A stretch of DNA of 64,000 nt from Rhodospirillales bacterium 24-66-33. GTDB lineage: Bacteria; Pseudomonadota; Alphaproteobacteria; Reyranellales; Reyranellaceae. The notes under the pieces were generated by a model that saw only the letters and a program-made list of their open reading frames with translations, was not told the origin of the DNA and made no database searches. The translations under genes and the position numbers were made by a program. Positions 34,644-43,448 of the stretch are shown here, one piece after another (positions within the stretch are counted from its first letter, which is position 1; each line of letters begins with the position of its first letter). The stretch spans positions 62,001 to 126,000 of the forward strand of contig NCHQ01000022.1 of assembly GCA_002281855.1 (NCBI GenBank). Direction: 5' to 3'.

Positions 34644-36161
34644 CTATTTCCAGATCTTCTTGCCCGACCCCGGCAAACCCAGCCCGCTCCACATCGCGTC
34701 GACCTTTTCGATCACCGCGTCGTCCATCCTGATCTGCCGTCCCCATTCGCGATTGCTCTCGCCGGGGAACTTATCCGTCGCGTCGAGGCCGATCTTGGAG
34801 CCGAGGCCGGAGACCGGACTCGCGAAGTCGAGATAGTCGATCGGCGTATTCTCGATCACCGTGATGTCGCGCGCCGGGTCCATGCGGGTCGACAGCGCCC
34901 ACATCACGTCCTTCCAGTTGCGCGCGTCGATGTCGGCGTCCACCACGATCACCCACTTGGTGTACATGAACTGCCGCAGATAGCTCCACACGCCCATCAT
35001 CACGCGCTTGGCGTGGCCCGCGTAGGCCTTCTTCATCGACACGACGGCGATGCGGTAGGAGCAGCCCTCGGGCGGCAGCCAGAAGTCGACGATCTCGGGG
35101 AACTGCTGCTGGAAGAGGGGAATGAACACCTCGTTCAGCGCCTCGCCCAGCACGGAGGGTTCGTCCGGCGGCCGGCCGGTGAAGGTCGAGAGGTAGATCG
35201 GCTTGCGCCGCATCGTGATGGCGCTGATCGTGAAGACCGGGAATTGCTCGACGCTGTTGTAGTAGCCGGTATGGTCACCGTAGGGACCTTCGTCGCCATA
35301 GTCGTCGAGGCTGACATGGCCTTCGAGCACGATCTCGGCCTCGGCCGGCACCTTGAGCGGCACCGTCTTGCACGCGACCAGCTCGACCTTCTTGCCGCGC
35401 AACAGGCCCGCGAACTGATACTCCGACAGCGTGTCGGGCACCGGCGTCACGGCGGCCAGGATGGTGCCGGGATCGGCGCCGATCACGACGGCGGCCGGCA
35501 ACGGCTCGCGCTTGCCGGACTTCTGCCAGCGCTGGTGATGCTGTGCGCCGCCGCGATGCTTCAGCCAGCGCATCAGCGTCGTATTCTTGCCCGTCACCTG
35601 CAGGCGGTAGATGCCGAGATTGAAACTGTCCTGCTTGTCGCCCTTCGGGTTCGGGCCCTGCGTCACCACCAGCGGCCAGGTGATGAGCGGCGCGGGCTCT
35701 CCCGGCCAGCAGGTCTGGATCGGCAGTTTCCCGAGGTCGATGTCGTCGCCGGTGAGGACGATCTCCTGGCAGGGCGCGGAACTCACCGTCCTGGGCTTCA
35801 TCGCCATGACGGTGCGCACCATCGGCAGCATCTCGAGCGCCTCGCGCCAGCCACCCGGCGGCTCGGGCTGGCGCAGGAAGGCCAGCGTCTCGCCCACGGC
35901 GCGCAACTGGCCCGGCTCGCGGTCCATGCCCCAGGCGACGCGCTCGACCGTGCCGAACAGATTGACCAGCACCGGGATGTCGGAGCGCGTGCCGTCGGGC
36001 CGCACGACGTTCTCGAACAGCACCGCCGGGCCTTTCTCGGCCAGCAGGCGGGTCTGGATCTCGGTCATCTCCAGGTTCGGCGAGACCGGCGCGGTGACGC
36101 GCACGAGCCGGCCGCTCTTCTCCAGCCGGTCGATGAAGTCGCGAAGCGAGGCGTATGGCAT
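34644..36161 (-). CDS. UbiD family decarboxylase
   Basis: A 505-residue prenylated-FMN-dependent decarboxylase of the UbiD type. It starts with LRDFIDRLEKSGRLVRV and has ENVVRPDGTRSDIPVLVNLFGT and QTCWPGEPAPLITWPLVVT. The conserved Glu/Arg region follows in NLGIYRLQVTGKNTTLMRWLKHRGGA. The true UbiD acts on octaprenyl-hydroxybenzoate in ubiquinone synthesis, and ubiA is 5 kb away, but the flavin prenyltransferase ubiX is not in the window and other aromatic acids are possible substrates. ATG 36161 is the chosen start, and GTG 36170 is in frame three codons before. Confidence 0.87.
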   Translation of the reverse strand: MPYASLRDFIDRLEKSGRLVRVTAPVSPNLEMTEIQTRLLAEKGPAVLFENVVRPDGTRSDIPVLVNLFGTVERVAWGMDREPGQLRAVGETLAFLRQPEPPGGWREALEMLPMVRTVMAMKPRTVSSAPCQEIVLTGDDIDLGKLPIQTCWPGEPAPLITWPLVVTQGPNPKGDKQDSFNLGIYRLQVTGKNTTLMRWLKHRGGAQHHQRWQKSGKREPLPAAVVIGADPGTILAAVTPVPDTLSEYQFAGLLRGKKVELVACKTVPLKVPAEAEIVLEGHVSLDDYGDEGPYGDHTGYYNSVEQFPVFTISAITMRRKPIYLSTFTGRPPDEPSVLGEALNEVFIPLFQQQFPEIVDFWLPPEGCSYRIAVVSMKKAYAGHAKRVMMGVWSYLRQFMYTKWVIVVDADIDARNWKDVMWALSTRMDPARDITVIENTPIDYLDFASPVSGLGSKIGLDATDKFPGESNREWGRQIRMDDAVIEKVDAMWSGLGLPGSGKKIWK

Positions 36162-36191
36162 GCTAGGCACGTCGTTTAGAGGGGCGGACCG

Positions 36192-36914
36192 ATGAGATCA
36201 AACGACATTCCCGCGGAGTTCGAGGACCTGCTGAGCCGCGCCGGCCGGCGCGTGCTGGCCGGCACGCATCCGCTGTGCGGGGCGCTGGCCAATCCGCGCA
36301 CGCGGTTCGTGGCGGCCGAGGACCTGCTGGATCGTGCCAAGGTCGCGCGCGTGCGGCGCACGCTCGAAGCCGAGCTGCCGGGCGTGCTGGAACCGATCGA
36401 GCGGCCGGTCCTGCCCGACACGATCTTCGGGATGGAGCAGGACTATGCCGAGCTGCTGCCCAAGAGCAGCCGGGCGCGCACCATCTATTTCGAGAGCCGC
36501 CGCGAGCCGGGCGTGAAGGCCGCCGAACGGATCGGCCTTGCGCGCATGATGCGCAGCCAGAGCTTCCGCGCCTTCGCCGAGGCGCTGGCGGGACGCCCGC
36601 TCAAGTCGGGGTGGGGCCTGCAGGTGCTGCGCTACGGGCCGGGCGACTATGCCGGCCCGCACAACGATCACCATCCGGAGAACGAGGCGGCGAAGGGCGG
36701 CTATATCGACCTGCATCTCAGCCTGTGCACCCCCGGCGTCGAGCACCAGTGGCTGGTCTACAGCCGCGCCGGCCATTTCAGCGAGATCGTGTCGGTGGCC
36801 GGACCCTCGACCGTGACGGCCTATCGCCTGCCCTTCTGGCACTACACGACGCCGCTGGTCGGCACCCCGAAAGCCGGCCGCTGGGTCCTGCTGGGGACGT
36901 TCCTGTATCGGTGA
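36192..36914 (+). CDS. probable 2-oxoglutarate/Fe(II) oxygenase-fold protein
   Basis: In this 240-residue protein the second half has the double-stranded beta-helix pattern: VLRYGPGDYAGPHNDHHPEN gives an H-x-D pair, and PFWHYTTPL followed by GRWVLLGTFLY supplies the distal His and the Arg or Trp that holds oxoglutarate. The N-terminal 120 residues are helical and unassigned. It is divergent from the ubiD-like gene with 30 bp between starts and ends at a hairpin shared with the convergent GST gene. The substrate is unknown. Confidence 0.6.
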   Translation: MRSNDIPAEFEDLLSRAGRRVLAGTHPLCGALANPRTRFVAAEDLLDRAKVARVRRTLEAELPGVLEPIERPVLPDTIFGMEQDYAELLPKSSRARTIYFESRREPGVKAAERIGLARMMRSQSFRAFAEALAGRPLKSGWGLQVLRYGPGDYAGPHNDHHPENEAAKGGYIDLHLSLCTPGVEHQWLVYSRAGHFSEIVSVAGPSTVTAYRLPFWHYTTPLVGTPKAGRWVLLGTFLYR

Positions 36915-36924
36915 ACTCATGTTC

Positions 36925-36948
36925 CTCTCCCCCGATAGGGGAAGAGGA
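36925..36948. terminator. bidirectional hairpin between convergent genes
   Basis: The arms CCTCTCCCC and GGGGAAGAGG pair with one bulge around a CGATA loop. It sits between two convergent stops 43 bp apart. Confidence 0.6.
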
Positions 36949-36957
36949 GTTTGAAAG

Positions 36958-37617
36958 TCAGTCCCTGTCCGGCGCGCCCAGCGGGAAGAGGGGGCGGAAC
37001 GGCCGCGCCTCCTCGATGCAGCGGGCGAAGGACGGTCTTGCGAGCAGGCGCGTGCGGTAGGCGCGCAGTACCGGATAGGATTCGGGGATCCGGTGCACCC
37101 AGTCGGCATAGAACAGCGACGGTGCGGCGGCGCAGTCGGCCATCGTGAAGTCGCTGCCGGTGGCCCAGGTGCGGCCGGCCAGTTCGGCATCGAGCCAGGC
37201 GTAGGCGCGCTCGAGCTTCTCGATGGCGGCGTCGTGGCCGTCCTTGCGCTTGATCGGATCGCCGGTGAGAGCGCCGTCGACCGCGAGCTGCATCATGTTC
37301 ATCACGTGCAGGTCGAAGAAGCGGTCGAGGAACCGTACGTCGAGGGCGGCCATCGGGTCGGCCGGGATCAGGCGCACCGCGCCCGGATGCGCGAGTTGCA
37401 GATACTCGATGATGATGCTGGTCTCGACGACGGTGCGATCGCCGTCGACCAGCACCGGGAACTTGCGCAACGGCCAGCGCTTCAGCCATTCGCCGACATG
37501 CTCGGGCGTTTCCTGCCCGAGCGCGCGGAACTCGAACGGCGTGCCGTTCTCGTAGAGCGCCATCAACACCTTCTGGGTGTAGGACGAAAAGAGGTGGCCG
37601 TAGATCGCAAGCGACAT
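36958..37617 (-). CDS. glutathione S-transferase family protein
   Basis: The 219 residues have a thioredoxin-like N-domain (IYGHLFSSYTQKVLMALYENG, with SYTQK in the active-site loop), then the cis-Pro strand FPVLVDGDRTVVETSIIIEYL and an all-helical C-domain with ERAYAWLDAELAGRTWATGSDFTMADCAAAP. These are classical soluble GST features. The conjugation substrate is unknown. It lies 15 bp downstream of the CitE-like gene on the same strand. gshA, which supplies glutathione precursor, is 6 kb away. Confidence 0.9.
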   Translation of the reverse strand: MSLAIYGHLFSSYTQKVLMALYENGTPFEFRALGQETPEHVGEWLKRWPLRKFPVLVDGDRTVVETSIIIEYLQLAHPGAVRLIPADPMAALDVRFLDRFFDLHVMNMMQLAVDGALTGDPIKRKDGHDAAIEKLERAYAWLDAELAGRTWATGSDFTMADCAAAPSLFYADWVHRIPESYPVLRAYRTRLLARPSFARCIEEARPFRPLFPLGAPDRD

Positions 37618-37632
37618 TGCCTAGGCTCCCGT

Positions 37633-38517
37633 TCAGCCGGTCTTCTTCCAGGAAGCGGCCCGCGCGAGCAAACGTTCCGCGCGAATGACGATCGGCAGGT
37701 CGACCATGCTGCCCTCGAAGGCCACCGCGCCCTCACCATTGGCCTTGGCGACCTCGAAGGCCGCGAGCAGGCGCCGGGCGCGGTCGATCTCGGCGTCGGA
37801 GGCGCCGTATTCCTCGTTGATGATCGGCACATGCGCGGGATGGATGCACGAGGCCGTGGTGAAGCCGAGCTCGCGGCCGCGTTTCAGGCCGGCGCGATAG
37901 GACTCGAGATCGTCGATCTTGGCGAGCTGGCCCATCGAGCCCATCGGCAGGATGCCGGCGGCGCGGCAGGCGGCCAGCCCGTGCATGGCGAAGACGTACA
38001 TGCTGTCGGCCGACGGGATCGCGCCCATGTCGGTGGCAAAATCCTCGCCGCCGACCGACATGCCGGCCATCCGCGGCTCGGCGGCGATGGCGAAGAGATG
38101 CGGCAGCGCGGCCACCGTCTCGATCAGCACCAGGAAGCGCGTATGGCCGATCTCCATGCCGAGCTGGCGCTCGCGCTCGGTCACCAGTTCGGCCAGCAGG
38201 CGCACATGCTCGGGGCCTATCACCTTGGGCAACATCAGCGCCGAGACGCCGGGCATCACCGCGGCTTCGATGTCGGGCACCGCGAGTTCGAGCGGCCGGT
38301 TGATGCGCACCACCACGTCGGCACCGTTCTGGGACACGCGCGGCACGGCGGCGGCAATCGCGGCGCGGGCCTCGGCCTTTTTCGACGGGATGATCGAATC
38401 CTCGAGGTCGAGGATCAGCGCATCGGCGCCGCGCGTATGAGCCTTGGCGATGAAGCGTTCGGCCAGCACCGGCACGAACATCAGCGAGCGCCAGTTGGGC
38501 GTGGGACGGGTGGTCAT
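37633..38517 (-). CDS. CoA ester lyase, HpcH/HpaI/CitE family
   Basis: The 294-residue TIM-barrel protein has RSLMFVPVLAERFIAKAHTRGADALILDLEDS (CitE-type start with the acidic metal residues), then VVVRINRPLELAVPDIEAAV and LVLIETVAALPHL with the second metal Glu. A SVGGEDFATDMGA segment matches malyl-CoA, citramalyl-CoA or citrate lyase beta chains. Without other citrate-lyase subunits nearby, a stand-alone (citra)malyl-CoA lyase or thioesterase role is most likely. It is the third gene of an apparent EamA-creA-citE-gst run. Confidence 0.85.
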   Translation of the reverse strand: MTTRPTPNWRSLMFVPVLAERFIAKAHTRGADALILDLEDSIIPSKKAEARAAIAAAVPRVSQNGADVVVRINRPLELAVPDIEAAVMPGVSALMLPKVIGPEHVRLLAELVTERERQLGMEIGHTRFLVLIETVAALPHLFAIAAEPRMAGMSVGGEDFATDMGAIPSADSMYVFAMHGLAACRAAGILPMGSMGQLAKIDDLESYRAGLKRGRELGFTTASCIHPAHVPIINEEYGASDAEIDRARRLLAAFEVAKANGEGAVAFEGSMVDLPIVIRAERLLARAASWKKTG

Positions 38518-38539
38518 TTCATCGTTCTCCGGAGGGAAG

Positions 38540-38995
38540 TCAGCGCAGGCCGACGGGCACGACGCTGATCGAGTTCTGCGGGCTGCCCTCGATCACGCGG
38601 TCGGTATAGGTGAGGTAGATGAGGGCGCGACGCTTGGGATCGTAGAAGCGCACGACCTGCGTGGTCTTGAAGATCAGCGAGGCGCGCTCGCTGAACACTT
38701 CGTGCGGGCTCTTGAGCTTCTCGGCCTTGTCGCCGTCGATCGGGCCGACCTGGTGGCAGGAGATCGAGGCGTAGGGCGGATCCTCCGCCAGGCCGACCAT
38801 GCCCTTGAAGCCGCCGGTGCGGGCGCGCGCGAGATAGCAGGTGATGCCGGCCAGGTCGGGATCGTCGAACGCCTCGACCACGATCTTGTCGTTGGGACCC
38901 AGCCACTTGAAGCGATAGCCGACCGAGCCGATTTCCTCGGCTGATGCGGGAACGGCAACCACCAGGGCGAGGACGGCGAGGATCGCGCGTTTCAT
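38540..38995 (-). CDS. creA: CreA family periplasmic protein
   Basis: A 151-residue exported protein with signal peptide MKRAILAVLALVVAVPASA. It matches the CreA family: SVGYRFKWLGPNDKIVVEAFDDP, then GITCYLARARTGGFKG and SISCHQVGP with two conserved cysteines likely to form a disulfide. CreA is widespread, named from the E. coli cre locus, and has no settled function. One base separates its start from the stop of the upstream EamA gene. Confidence 0.88.
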   Translation of the reverse strand: MKRAILAVLALVVAVPASAEEIGSVGYRFKWLGPNDKIVVEAFDDPDLAGITCYLARARTGGFKGMVGLAEDPPYASISCHQVGPIDGDKAEKLKSPHEVFSERASLIFKTTQVVRFYDPKRRALIYLTYTDRVIEGSPQNSISVVPVGLR

Positions 38996-38996
38996 G

Positions 38997-39902
38997 TCAG
39001 ATTCCTTTGCTGGCCGGACGTGTGGCGAGGAACAGGCCAGGCAGCACCAGCACCGTTCCGATGAGATGATACCATTGCGGCGCTTCGCCAAGGACGACCC
39101 AGGCGAGAATGCCGACATAGAGCGGCCCGAGATACATCGAGACGCTGGTGACCGACGGTCCCAGCTCGCGCACGCAATAGGCGAAGGCGCCATAGGCGCC
39201 GACACCGGGGATGACGGCGAGCACCAGGAACGAGGCCCAGGTGCGCCAGTCGGCGAGGTCCGGCGCCTGCCAGAACAGTGCCTCGCCCACGGTGAACGGC
39301 AGCAGCACGAGGCAGCCCGCGAAGGAGATGGCGCAGAGGCGCGTGAGCGGATCGAGCGCGCTGGGACGCGCCTTGAGCAGGACCGAATAGAGGCCCCAGC
39401 AGGCCGAGGCCGCCGCAATCCAGAGGTCACCCTCGGTGAACTGCACCGACAGGAGATTTTCGAGACGGCCCTTGGCGAACACCGCGGCGACACCGGCAAG
39501 GCAGAGCACGATGCCGGCGATGCGGCCCATCGTCAGCCGCTCGCGATAGAGCAGGCGGCCGAGCGCCACGACCAGGATCGGCGAGGCGGCGTAGATCAGG
39601 CCGATGTTCAGCGCCGGCACGGAGCGCGCGCCGATATAGACCCAGGCGCCGCAGATCCACATGCCGATCGCACCCAGAAGCAGCAGGTCGCGCCACTCGC
39701 GCGAGAGCGCAGCGCGATGGCGCACGAGACGCGGCCAAGCGAACGGCAGCAGCAGCATCGCCACGAAGAACCACCGCCCCAGCGCCAGCGCGTTCGGTGG
39801 CACGAACGTGGCGTAGCGCGCCATCAGCATGTTGACGGCGAACATCGCGGGCGTGAGCAGCAACAGCGTCCAGGCGATGCGACGGCGGGTGAGGGACGAC
39901 AC
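38997..39902 (-). CDS. EamA (DMT) family transporter
   Basis: About ten hydrophobic helices in 301 residues form two EamA repeats (ALGRWFFVAMLLLPFAW in the first, PLTRLCAISFAGCLVLLPFTVGEAL in the second). The family exports amino acids and metabolites, and the substrate is not known. I chose GTG 39902 (SSLTRRRIAW). The longer frame to 39977 runs through an intergenic repeat and codes for nothing protein-like. Confidence 0.88.
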   Translation of the reverse strand: MSSLTRRRIAWTLLLLTPAMFAVNMLMARYATFVPPNALALGRWFFVAMLLLPFAWPRLVRHRAALSREWRDLLLLGAIGMWICGAWVYIGARSVPALNIGLIYAASPILVVALGRLLYRERLTMGRIAGIVLCLAGVAAVFAKGRLENLLSVQFTEGDLWIAAASACWGLYSVLLKARPSALDPLTRLCAISFAGCLVLLPFTVGEALFWQAPDLADWRTWASFLVLAVIPGVGAYGAFAYCVRELGPSVTSVSMYLGPLYVGILAWVVLGEAPQWYHLIGTVLVLPGLFLATRPASKGI

Positions 39903-39947
39903 GGCGGTGTTCTTAGCACGTCTGCAGACGTGTGCTCGGGCCACACG

Positions 39948-40028
39948 AAAGGTCCCTCGCTGCGCTCGGGAGGACACCGGGTGGCGCTACACGATTTCGT
40001 GTCGTCCCGAGCGCAGCGAGGAACCTTT
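39948..40028. repeat. intergenic inverted repeat with GAGCGCAGCGAG core
   Basis: Bases 39948-39971 and 40005-40028 are 24-base inverted copies with one mismatch, built on the core GAGCGCAGCGAG. It begins 46 bp upstream of the EamA start codon. Such cores are common dispersed repeats in GC-rich genomes. A short relative of the core, with the AAGGTCC flank, forms the hairpin after tldD. Confidence 0.65.
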
Positions 40029-40036
40029 GCGCGGTG

Positions 40037-40789
40037 TCAGCTCGGGCGCAGGCCGTCCTTGGGATATTCGCCGCCTGCATCCTTGATGGCCTGCTTGTAG
40101 TTCTTCTCCGAATTGAAGGGCTCCATCTTCGGGAAGTCGCGCGGCTTGCCCGGGCGGATCTCGCCGGTCGAAGGCGTCACGATCAGCAGTTCGCCCTTGC
40201 GGCCGAGCAGCGGAATCTCGCGCTTCCAGCGGGAGTAGACGCGCCGCGCCGTGGCCGAGTAATCGACATAGGTATCGAACTCGTCCTTGTCCTTGACGAA
40301 CAGCGCCTCGTAGGCGGTGATGAACTCCTCGACGAACGTGCGGTCGACGACCTCGAGGTTGGACATCATCCAGCAGCGGTCCTGGAACACCCAGTAGGTG
40401 CCGATGCCGACGAACTGCTTCTGCCGCGTCAGGTAGGGAAAGAAGGGGAAGCCGCGGCAGGCGATCGTGCGGTTGTCGCGCTCGCAGTGCCGCGCGCCCT
40501 TGCAGTGGATGGCCATGCAGTCGGAGGTCAGCTCCTCGACGATCATCCGGGTGGAATAATCGTAGGGCTTGAACTTGGACCACAGGTCGGTGCGGGTCTT
40601 GAGCAGCGCCCACTCGGCCTTGTGCACGACGGGCACTGCGTTCTGCGTCGAACAGCAGACCGGCTCTCCGTCGTTCAGCGGCGCGCACTTGCGGCCACAA
40701 TCGAAGCGCGAGACCGGCGCGTTGAAGCCCTCGTACAGGCTCGCGAAGTCGGCCGCGCTTATCTTTGATTTCTTGGTGCTAGGGGGCAT
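40037..40789 (-). CDS. cysteine-cluster protein, YkgJ-like
   Basis: A 250-residue protein with many cysteines: CGRKCAP and PVCCST in the first 50 residues, then SDCMAIHCKGARHCER and TIACRGFPFFPY. The last motif resembles the CR-FPF end of YkgJ-type iron/zinc-binding clusters, so the protein probably binds a metal or Fe-S cluster. The C-terminal 100 residues are unassigned. No membrane segment is seen. Its partner or reaction is unknown. Confidence 0.5.
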   Translation of the reverse strand: MPPSTKKSKISAADFASLYEGFNAPVSRFDCGRKCAPLNDGEPVCCSTQNAVPVVHKAEWALLKTRTDLWSKFKPYDYSTRMIVEELTSDCMAIHCKGARHCERDNRTIACRGFPFFPYLTRQKQFVGIGTYWVFQDRCWMMSNLEVVDRTFVEEFITAYEALFVKDKDEFDTYVDYSATARRVYSRWKREIPLLGRKGELLIVTPSTGEIRPGKPRDFPKMEPFNSEKNYKQAIKDAGGEYPKDGLRPS

Positions 40790-40860
40790 GTATTTGCTGT
40801 AGCCCGATCCGTCTGTGAAAGAACAGTTACGGAATTATAACAGCCTGCCGCCGAATAGCT

Positions 40861-41532
40861 TCACGAAACGGGCAGGACCCGCCAGACGACGGTTTCGCGC
40901 ATGCCCCGGTTCTCGAGCTGGAGCGAGGTCGGTATCTCATAGCGGCCCAGTTCCTCGAGGCCCTGGGCGCTGAAATAGTTGCGGCCGGGGTCGCCCAGCA
41001 GGACCAGGCGGCCCTTGGCGGCATGACTGCGCAGCCAGGCCAGCGCCTGGACCGACATCTCGCGCTCGTAACAGACGTCGCCGGCGATCACCACGTCGGC
41101 CTCGGGGGCTCCCGGCGTTCCGGCCAGCCAGTCTTCGCTGCTCGTCTCGATGGAAAGACCGTTGGCCGTGGCGTTGAGGCCCGCGGCCACCAGCGACAGC
41201 CGGTCGATGTCGTTGGCCACGACGGAGGCGGCACCCGCCCGCACCGCCGCAAGCGAGGAGACACCCGAACCGGCCGCAAAGTCGATCACCCGCTTTCCCC
41301 TGACCAGGTCGGGGTTGTCGAGCAGATGGCGCGCGATCGCCTGGCCGCCCGGCCAGCAGAAGGCCCAGTAGGGCGGGTCGACATTCTGCTCCTCCAGCCA
41401 CGCCTCGGTGGCCTGCCAGATCGGGACATATTCGGTGGCCAGCCACAGCCTGAACTCGGGCACCATCGCCGGCACCTCGAGGGCGGTGTTGGCGCGGATG
41501 AATCCCTCGGGGTCGCTGGGCAGCTTGGACAT
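40861..41532 (-). CDS. class I methyltransferase, homologue of ETF-beta lysine methyltransferase
   Basis: A 223-residue methyltransferase with an unusual and specific match to human ETFBKMT and its Agrobacterium counterpart: FIRANTALEVPAMVPEFRLW at the N-terminus, PYWAFCWPGGQA (54-65), RHLLDNPDLVRGKRVIDFAAGSG, ANDID (106-110), AGDVCY, and GDPGRNYF near the end. Those enzymes trimethylate lysines of electron-transfer flavoprotein beta and tune electron flow from acyl-CoA dehydrogenases. The gene overlaps the ubiA stop in TGATG, so it is coupled to ubiquinone synthesis, a functional neighbour of ETF dehydrogenase. Confidence 0.75.
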   Translation of the reverse strand: MSKLPSDPEGFIRANTALEVPAMVPEFRLWLATEYVPIWQATEAWLEEQNVDPPYWAFCWPGGQAIARHLLDNPDLVRGKRVIDFAAGSGVSSLAAVRAGAASVVANDIDRLSLVAAGLNATANGLSIETSSEDWLAGTPGAPEADVVIAGDVCYEREMSVQALAWLRSHAAKGRLVLLGDPGRNYFSAQGLEELGRYEIPTSLQLENRGMRETVVWRVLPVS

Positions 41533-42455
41533 CAGGCAATCCTGTCGACGATGAGGGCCGCCAGCATGAGCCACCCGACGAGGCGATTGGACTTGAAGCG
41601 CATCAGGCAGTCGGCCTGATCATCCGGTTTCAGCAGCGCGATCTGCCAGCAGAGGTGCGCGGCAATGCCGGCCAGCAGCACGAAGTAGCCGATGCCGAGC
41701 GGGGCCAGCAGGCCGGTCGCGATCCAGAACCCGATCGCCAGCACCGCAAAGAAGCTCAGCCAGCGCCGCGGCGCGGTGGCGAAGCGGCGCGCCGTCGAGC
41801 GCACGCCGACCACCGCATCGTCGCGCTGGTCCTGCATGGCGTAGATCGTGTCGTAGACCATCGTCCAGGCGACGCCGCCGAAATAGAGCGCGACGGTGGC
41901 CCAGGAGAGCGTCCCGGTCACGGTGGCGTAGCCCACCAGCGCGCCCCAGTTGAAGGCGAAGCCCAGCACCACCTGCGGCCAGGAGGTGATCTTCTTCATC
42001 GTCGGATAGATCGCGACCAGCACCAGCGACAGCAGCGCCACGCCGCCCGCGAACTTGTTGAGCTTGAACAGGACGGCGGCGCCCACCGCGCCCTGCAGCG
42101 CCATCCAGATCAGCGCGTGGTGCAGCTTCAGCTCGCCCGAGGGCAGGGGCCGGCCCCGCGTACGCTCGACGCCGGCATCGACCTTGCGGTCGACGATGTC
42201 GTTCCAGGTGCAGCCAGCGCCGCGCATGGCGATGGCGCCGACCGTGAAGAGGGCCATGTAGCCCACGAGCTGCGCCCAGTTGGGCGCGGCCGCCAGCGCC
42301 GCCGACCACCAGCAGGGAAACAGCAGCAGCCAGATGCCGATCGGCCGGTCCCAGCGCGCCAGCCGCCCGTAGGGGCGCGCCCACGGCGGCAGGAAGCGCA
42401 ACGTCCAGTGCGTCGTGTCGATATCGGTGAAGCCGGTTGTCCGCCCGGCCGTCAT
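41532..42455 (-). CDS. ubiA: 4-hydroxybenzoate polyprenyltransferase
   Basis: UbiA attaches the polyprenyl tail to 4-hydroxybenzoate in ubiquinone synthesis. The 307 residues have eight or so membrane helices and both Asp-rich Mg-diphosphate motifs: NDIVD (85-89) with R-x-KVDAGVERTRGRPLPSG, and YDTIYAMQDQRDD near 205-217. A QLxx-type end follows. The start is 60 bp from the divergent rsmE start. Confidence 0.95.
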   Translation of the reverse strand: MTAGRTTGFTDIDTTHWTLRFLPPWARPYGRLARWDRPIGIWLLLFPCWWSAALAAAPNWAQLVGYMALFTVGAIAMRGAGCTWNDIVDRKVDAGVERTRGRPLPSGELKLHHALIWMALQGAVGAAVLFKLNKFAGGVALLSLVLVAIYPTMKKITSWPQVVLGFAFNWGALVGYATVTGTLSWATVALYFGGVAWTMVYDTIYAMQDQRDDAVVGVRSTARRFATAPRRWLSFFAVLAIGFWIATGLLAPLGIGYFVLLAGIAAHLCWQIALLKPDDQADCLMRFKSNRLVGWLMLAALIVDRIA

Positions 42456-42515
42456 GGCGTCATCATGCGCTTCATGATGCAGCTATGCGCGACAATGATC
42501 CATGAAGGCAAATAG

Positions 42516-43304
42516 ATGAGTGCGGCACGTCTTTTCGTCGAGACGGACCTGGCGGCCGGCGGCGAAGTCCCGCTGGACGAGGCGCAGGTCCATTACCTGC
42601 GCAACGTCATGCGGCGGCCCGACGGCGCGCCGCTGCTGCTGTTCAACGGCCGCGACGGCGAATGGCGCGGCACGCTGTCGTCCCGCGGCAAGAAATCCGC
42701 CGTCGCCGAACTGGGCGAGCGCACCCGCGAGCAGGTGCCCGAGCCCGACGTCTGGCTGTGCTTCGCGCCGGTGAAACGGGCCCGCATCGACTATATCGCC
42801 GAGAAGGCGACCGAGCTGGGCGTCTCGGTCCTGCAGCCGGTGGTGACGCGCCATACGGCCGTCGAGCGCGTCAATGTCGGCCGCCTGCGCGCCAATGCGA
42901 TCGAGGCGGCGGAGCAGACCGAGCGGCTCACCGTCCCCGAGGTGCGCGATTCGGTCGATCTCGGGAAGTTGCTCGACCGCTGGCCGGAGGGGCGGCGCCT
43001 GATGATGTGCGACGAGACGGGCGGCGGGCCGCCGATCGCCGAGGCGCTGTCGGGGCTCGACGAGGCGGCGCGCGCGGCGCCATGGGCCATCGTGATCGGT
43101 CCCGAGGGCGGCTTCGCCGAAATCGAGCTTCAGGCGCTCCGTCGCATAAAGGATGTAACGTCGGTGGGGCTCGGTCCCCGCATCCTGCGGGCCGACACCG
43201 CGGCGCTGGCAGCGCTTGCATGCTGGCAGGCGCTGGTCGGCGACTGGCGGCGCCCGACACCGCGTCTCAGCGGCGATTATGGCGCCTCCAGGGTTACCGT
43301 CTGA
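42516..43304 (+). CDS. rsmE: 16S rRNA (uracil(1498)-N(3))-methyltransferase
   Basis: A 262-residue SPOUT methyltransferase that modifies U1498 of 16S rRNA. The N-terminal PUA-like part (HYLRNVMRRPDGAPLLLFNG) precedes the trefoil-knot SAM site IVIGPEGGFAEIE and GLGPRILRADTAALAAL. The length is typical. It is followed by gshA 144 bp downstream on the same strand, an order seen in other alphaproteobacteria. Confidence 0.95.
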   Translation: MSAARLFVETDLAAGGEVPLDEAQVHYLRNVMRRPDGAPLLLFNGRDGEWRGTLSSRGKKSAVAELGERTREQVPEPDVWLCFAPVKRARIDYIAEKATELGVSVLQPVVTRHTAVERVNVGRLRANAIEAAEQTERLTVPEVRDSVDLGKLLDRWPEGRRLMMCDETGGGPPIAEALSGLDEAARAAPWAIVIGPEGGFAEIELQALRRIKDVTSVGLGPRILRADTAALAALACWQALVGDWRRPTPRLSGDYGASRVTV

Positions 43305-43448
43305 GCGCTTGCGCAGGCCCCCGGCGATGTGGGAGAGAGCGAATCGAACAGGATAAACCAGCCGCGGGCTCGCGTGAGGTTTTCTCATGCGACCGCGCCG
43401 CTCCCGAAGCCCTCACAAGGCGCGGAGCGATCAGGGAGAGATGATCGT

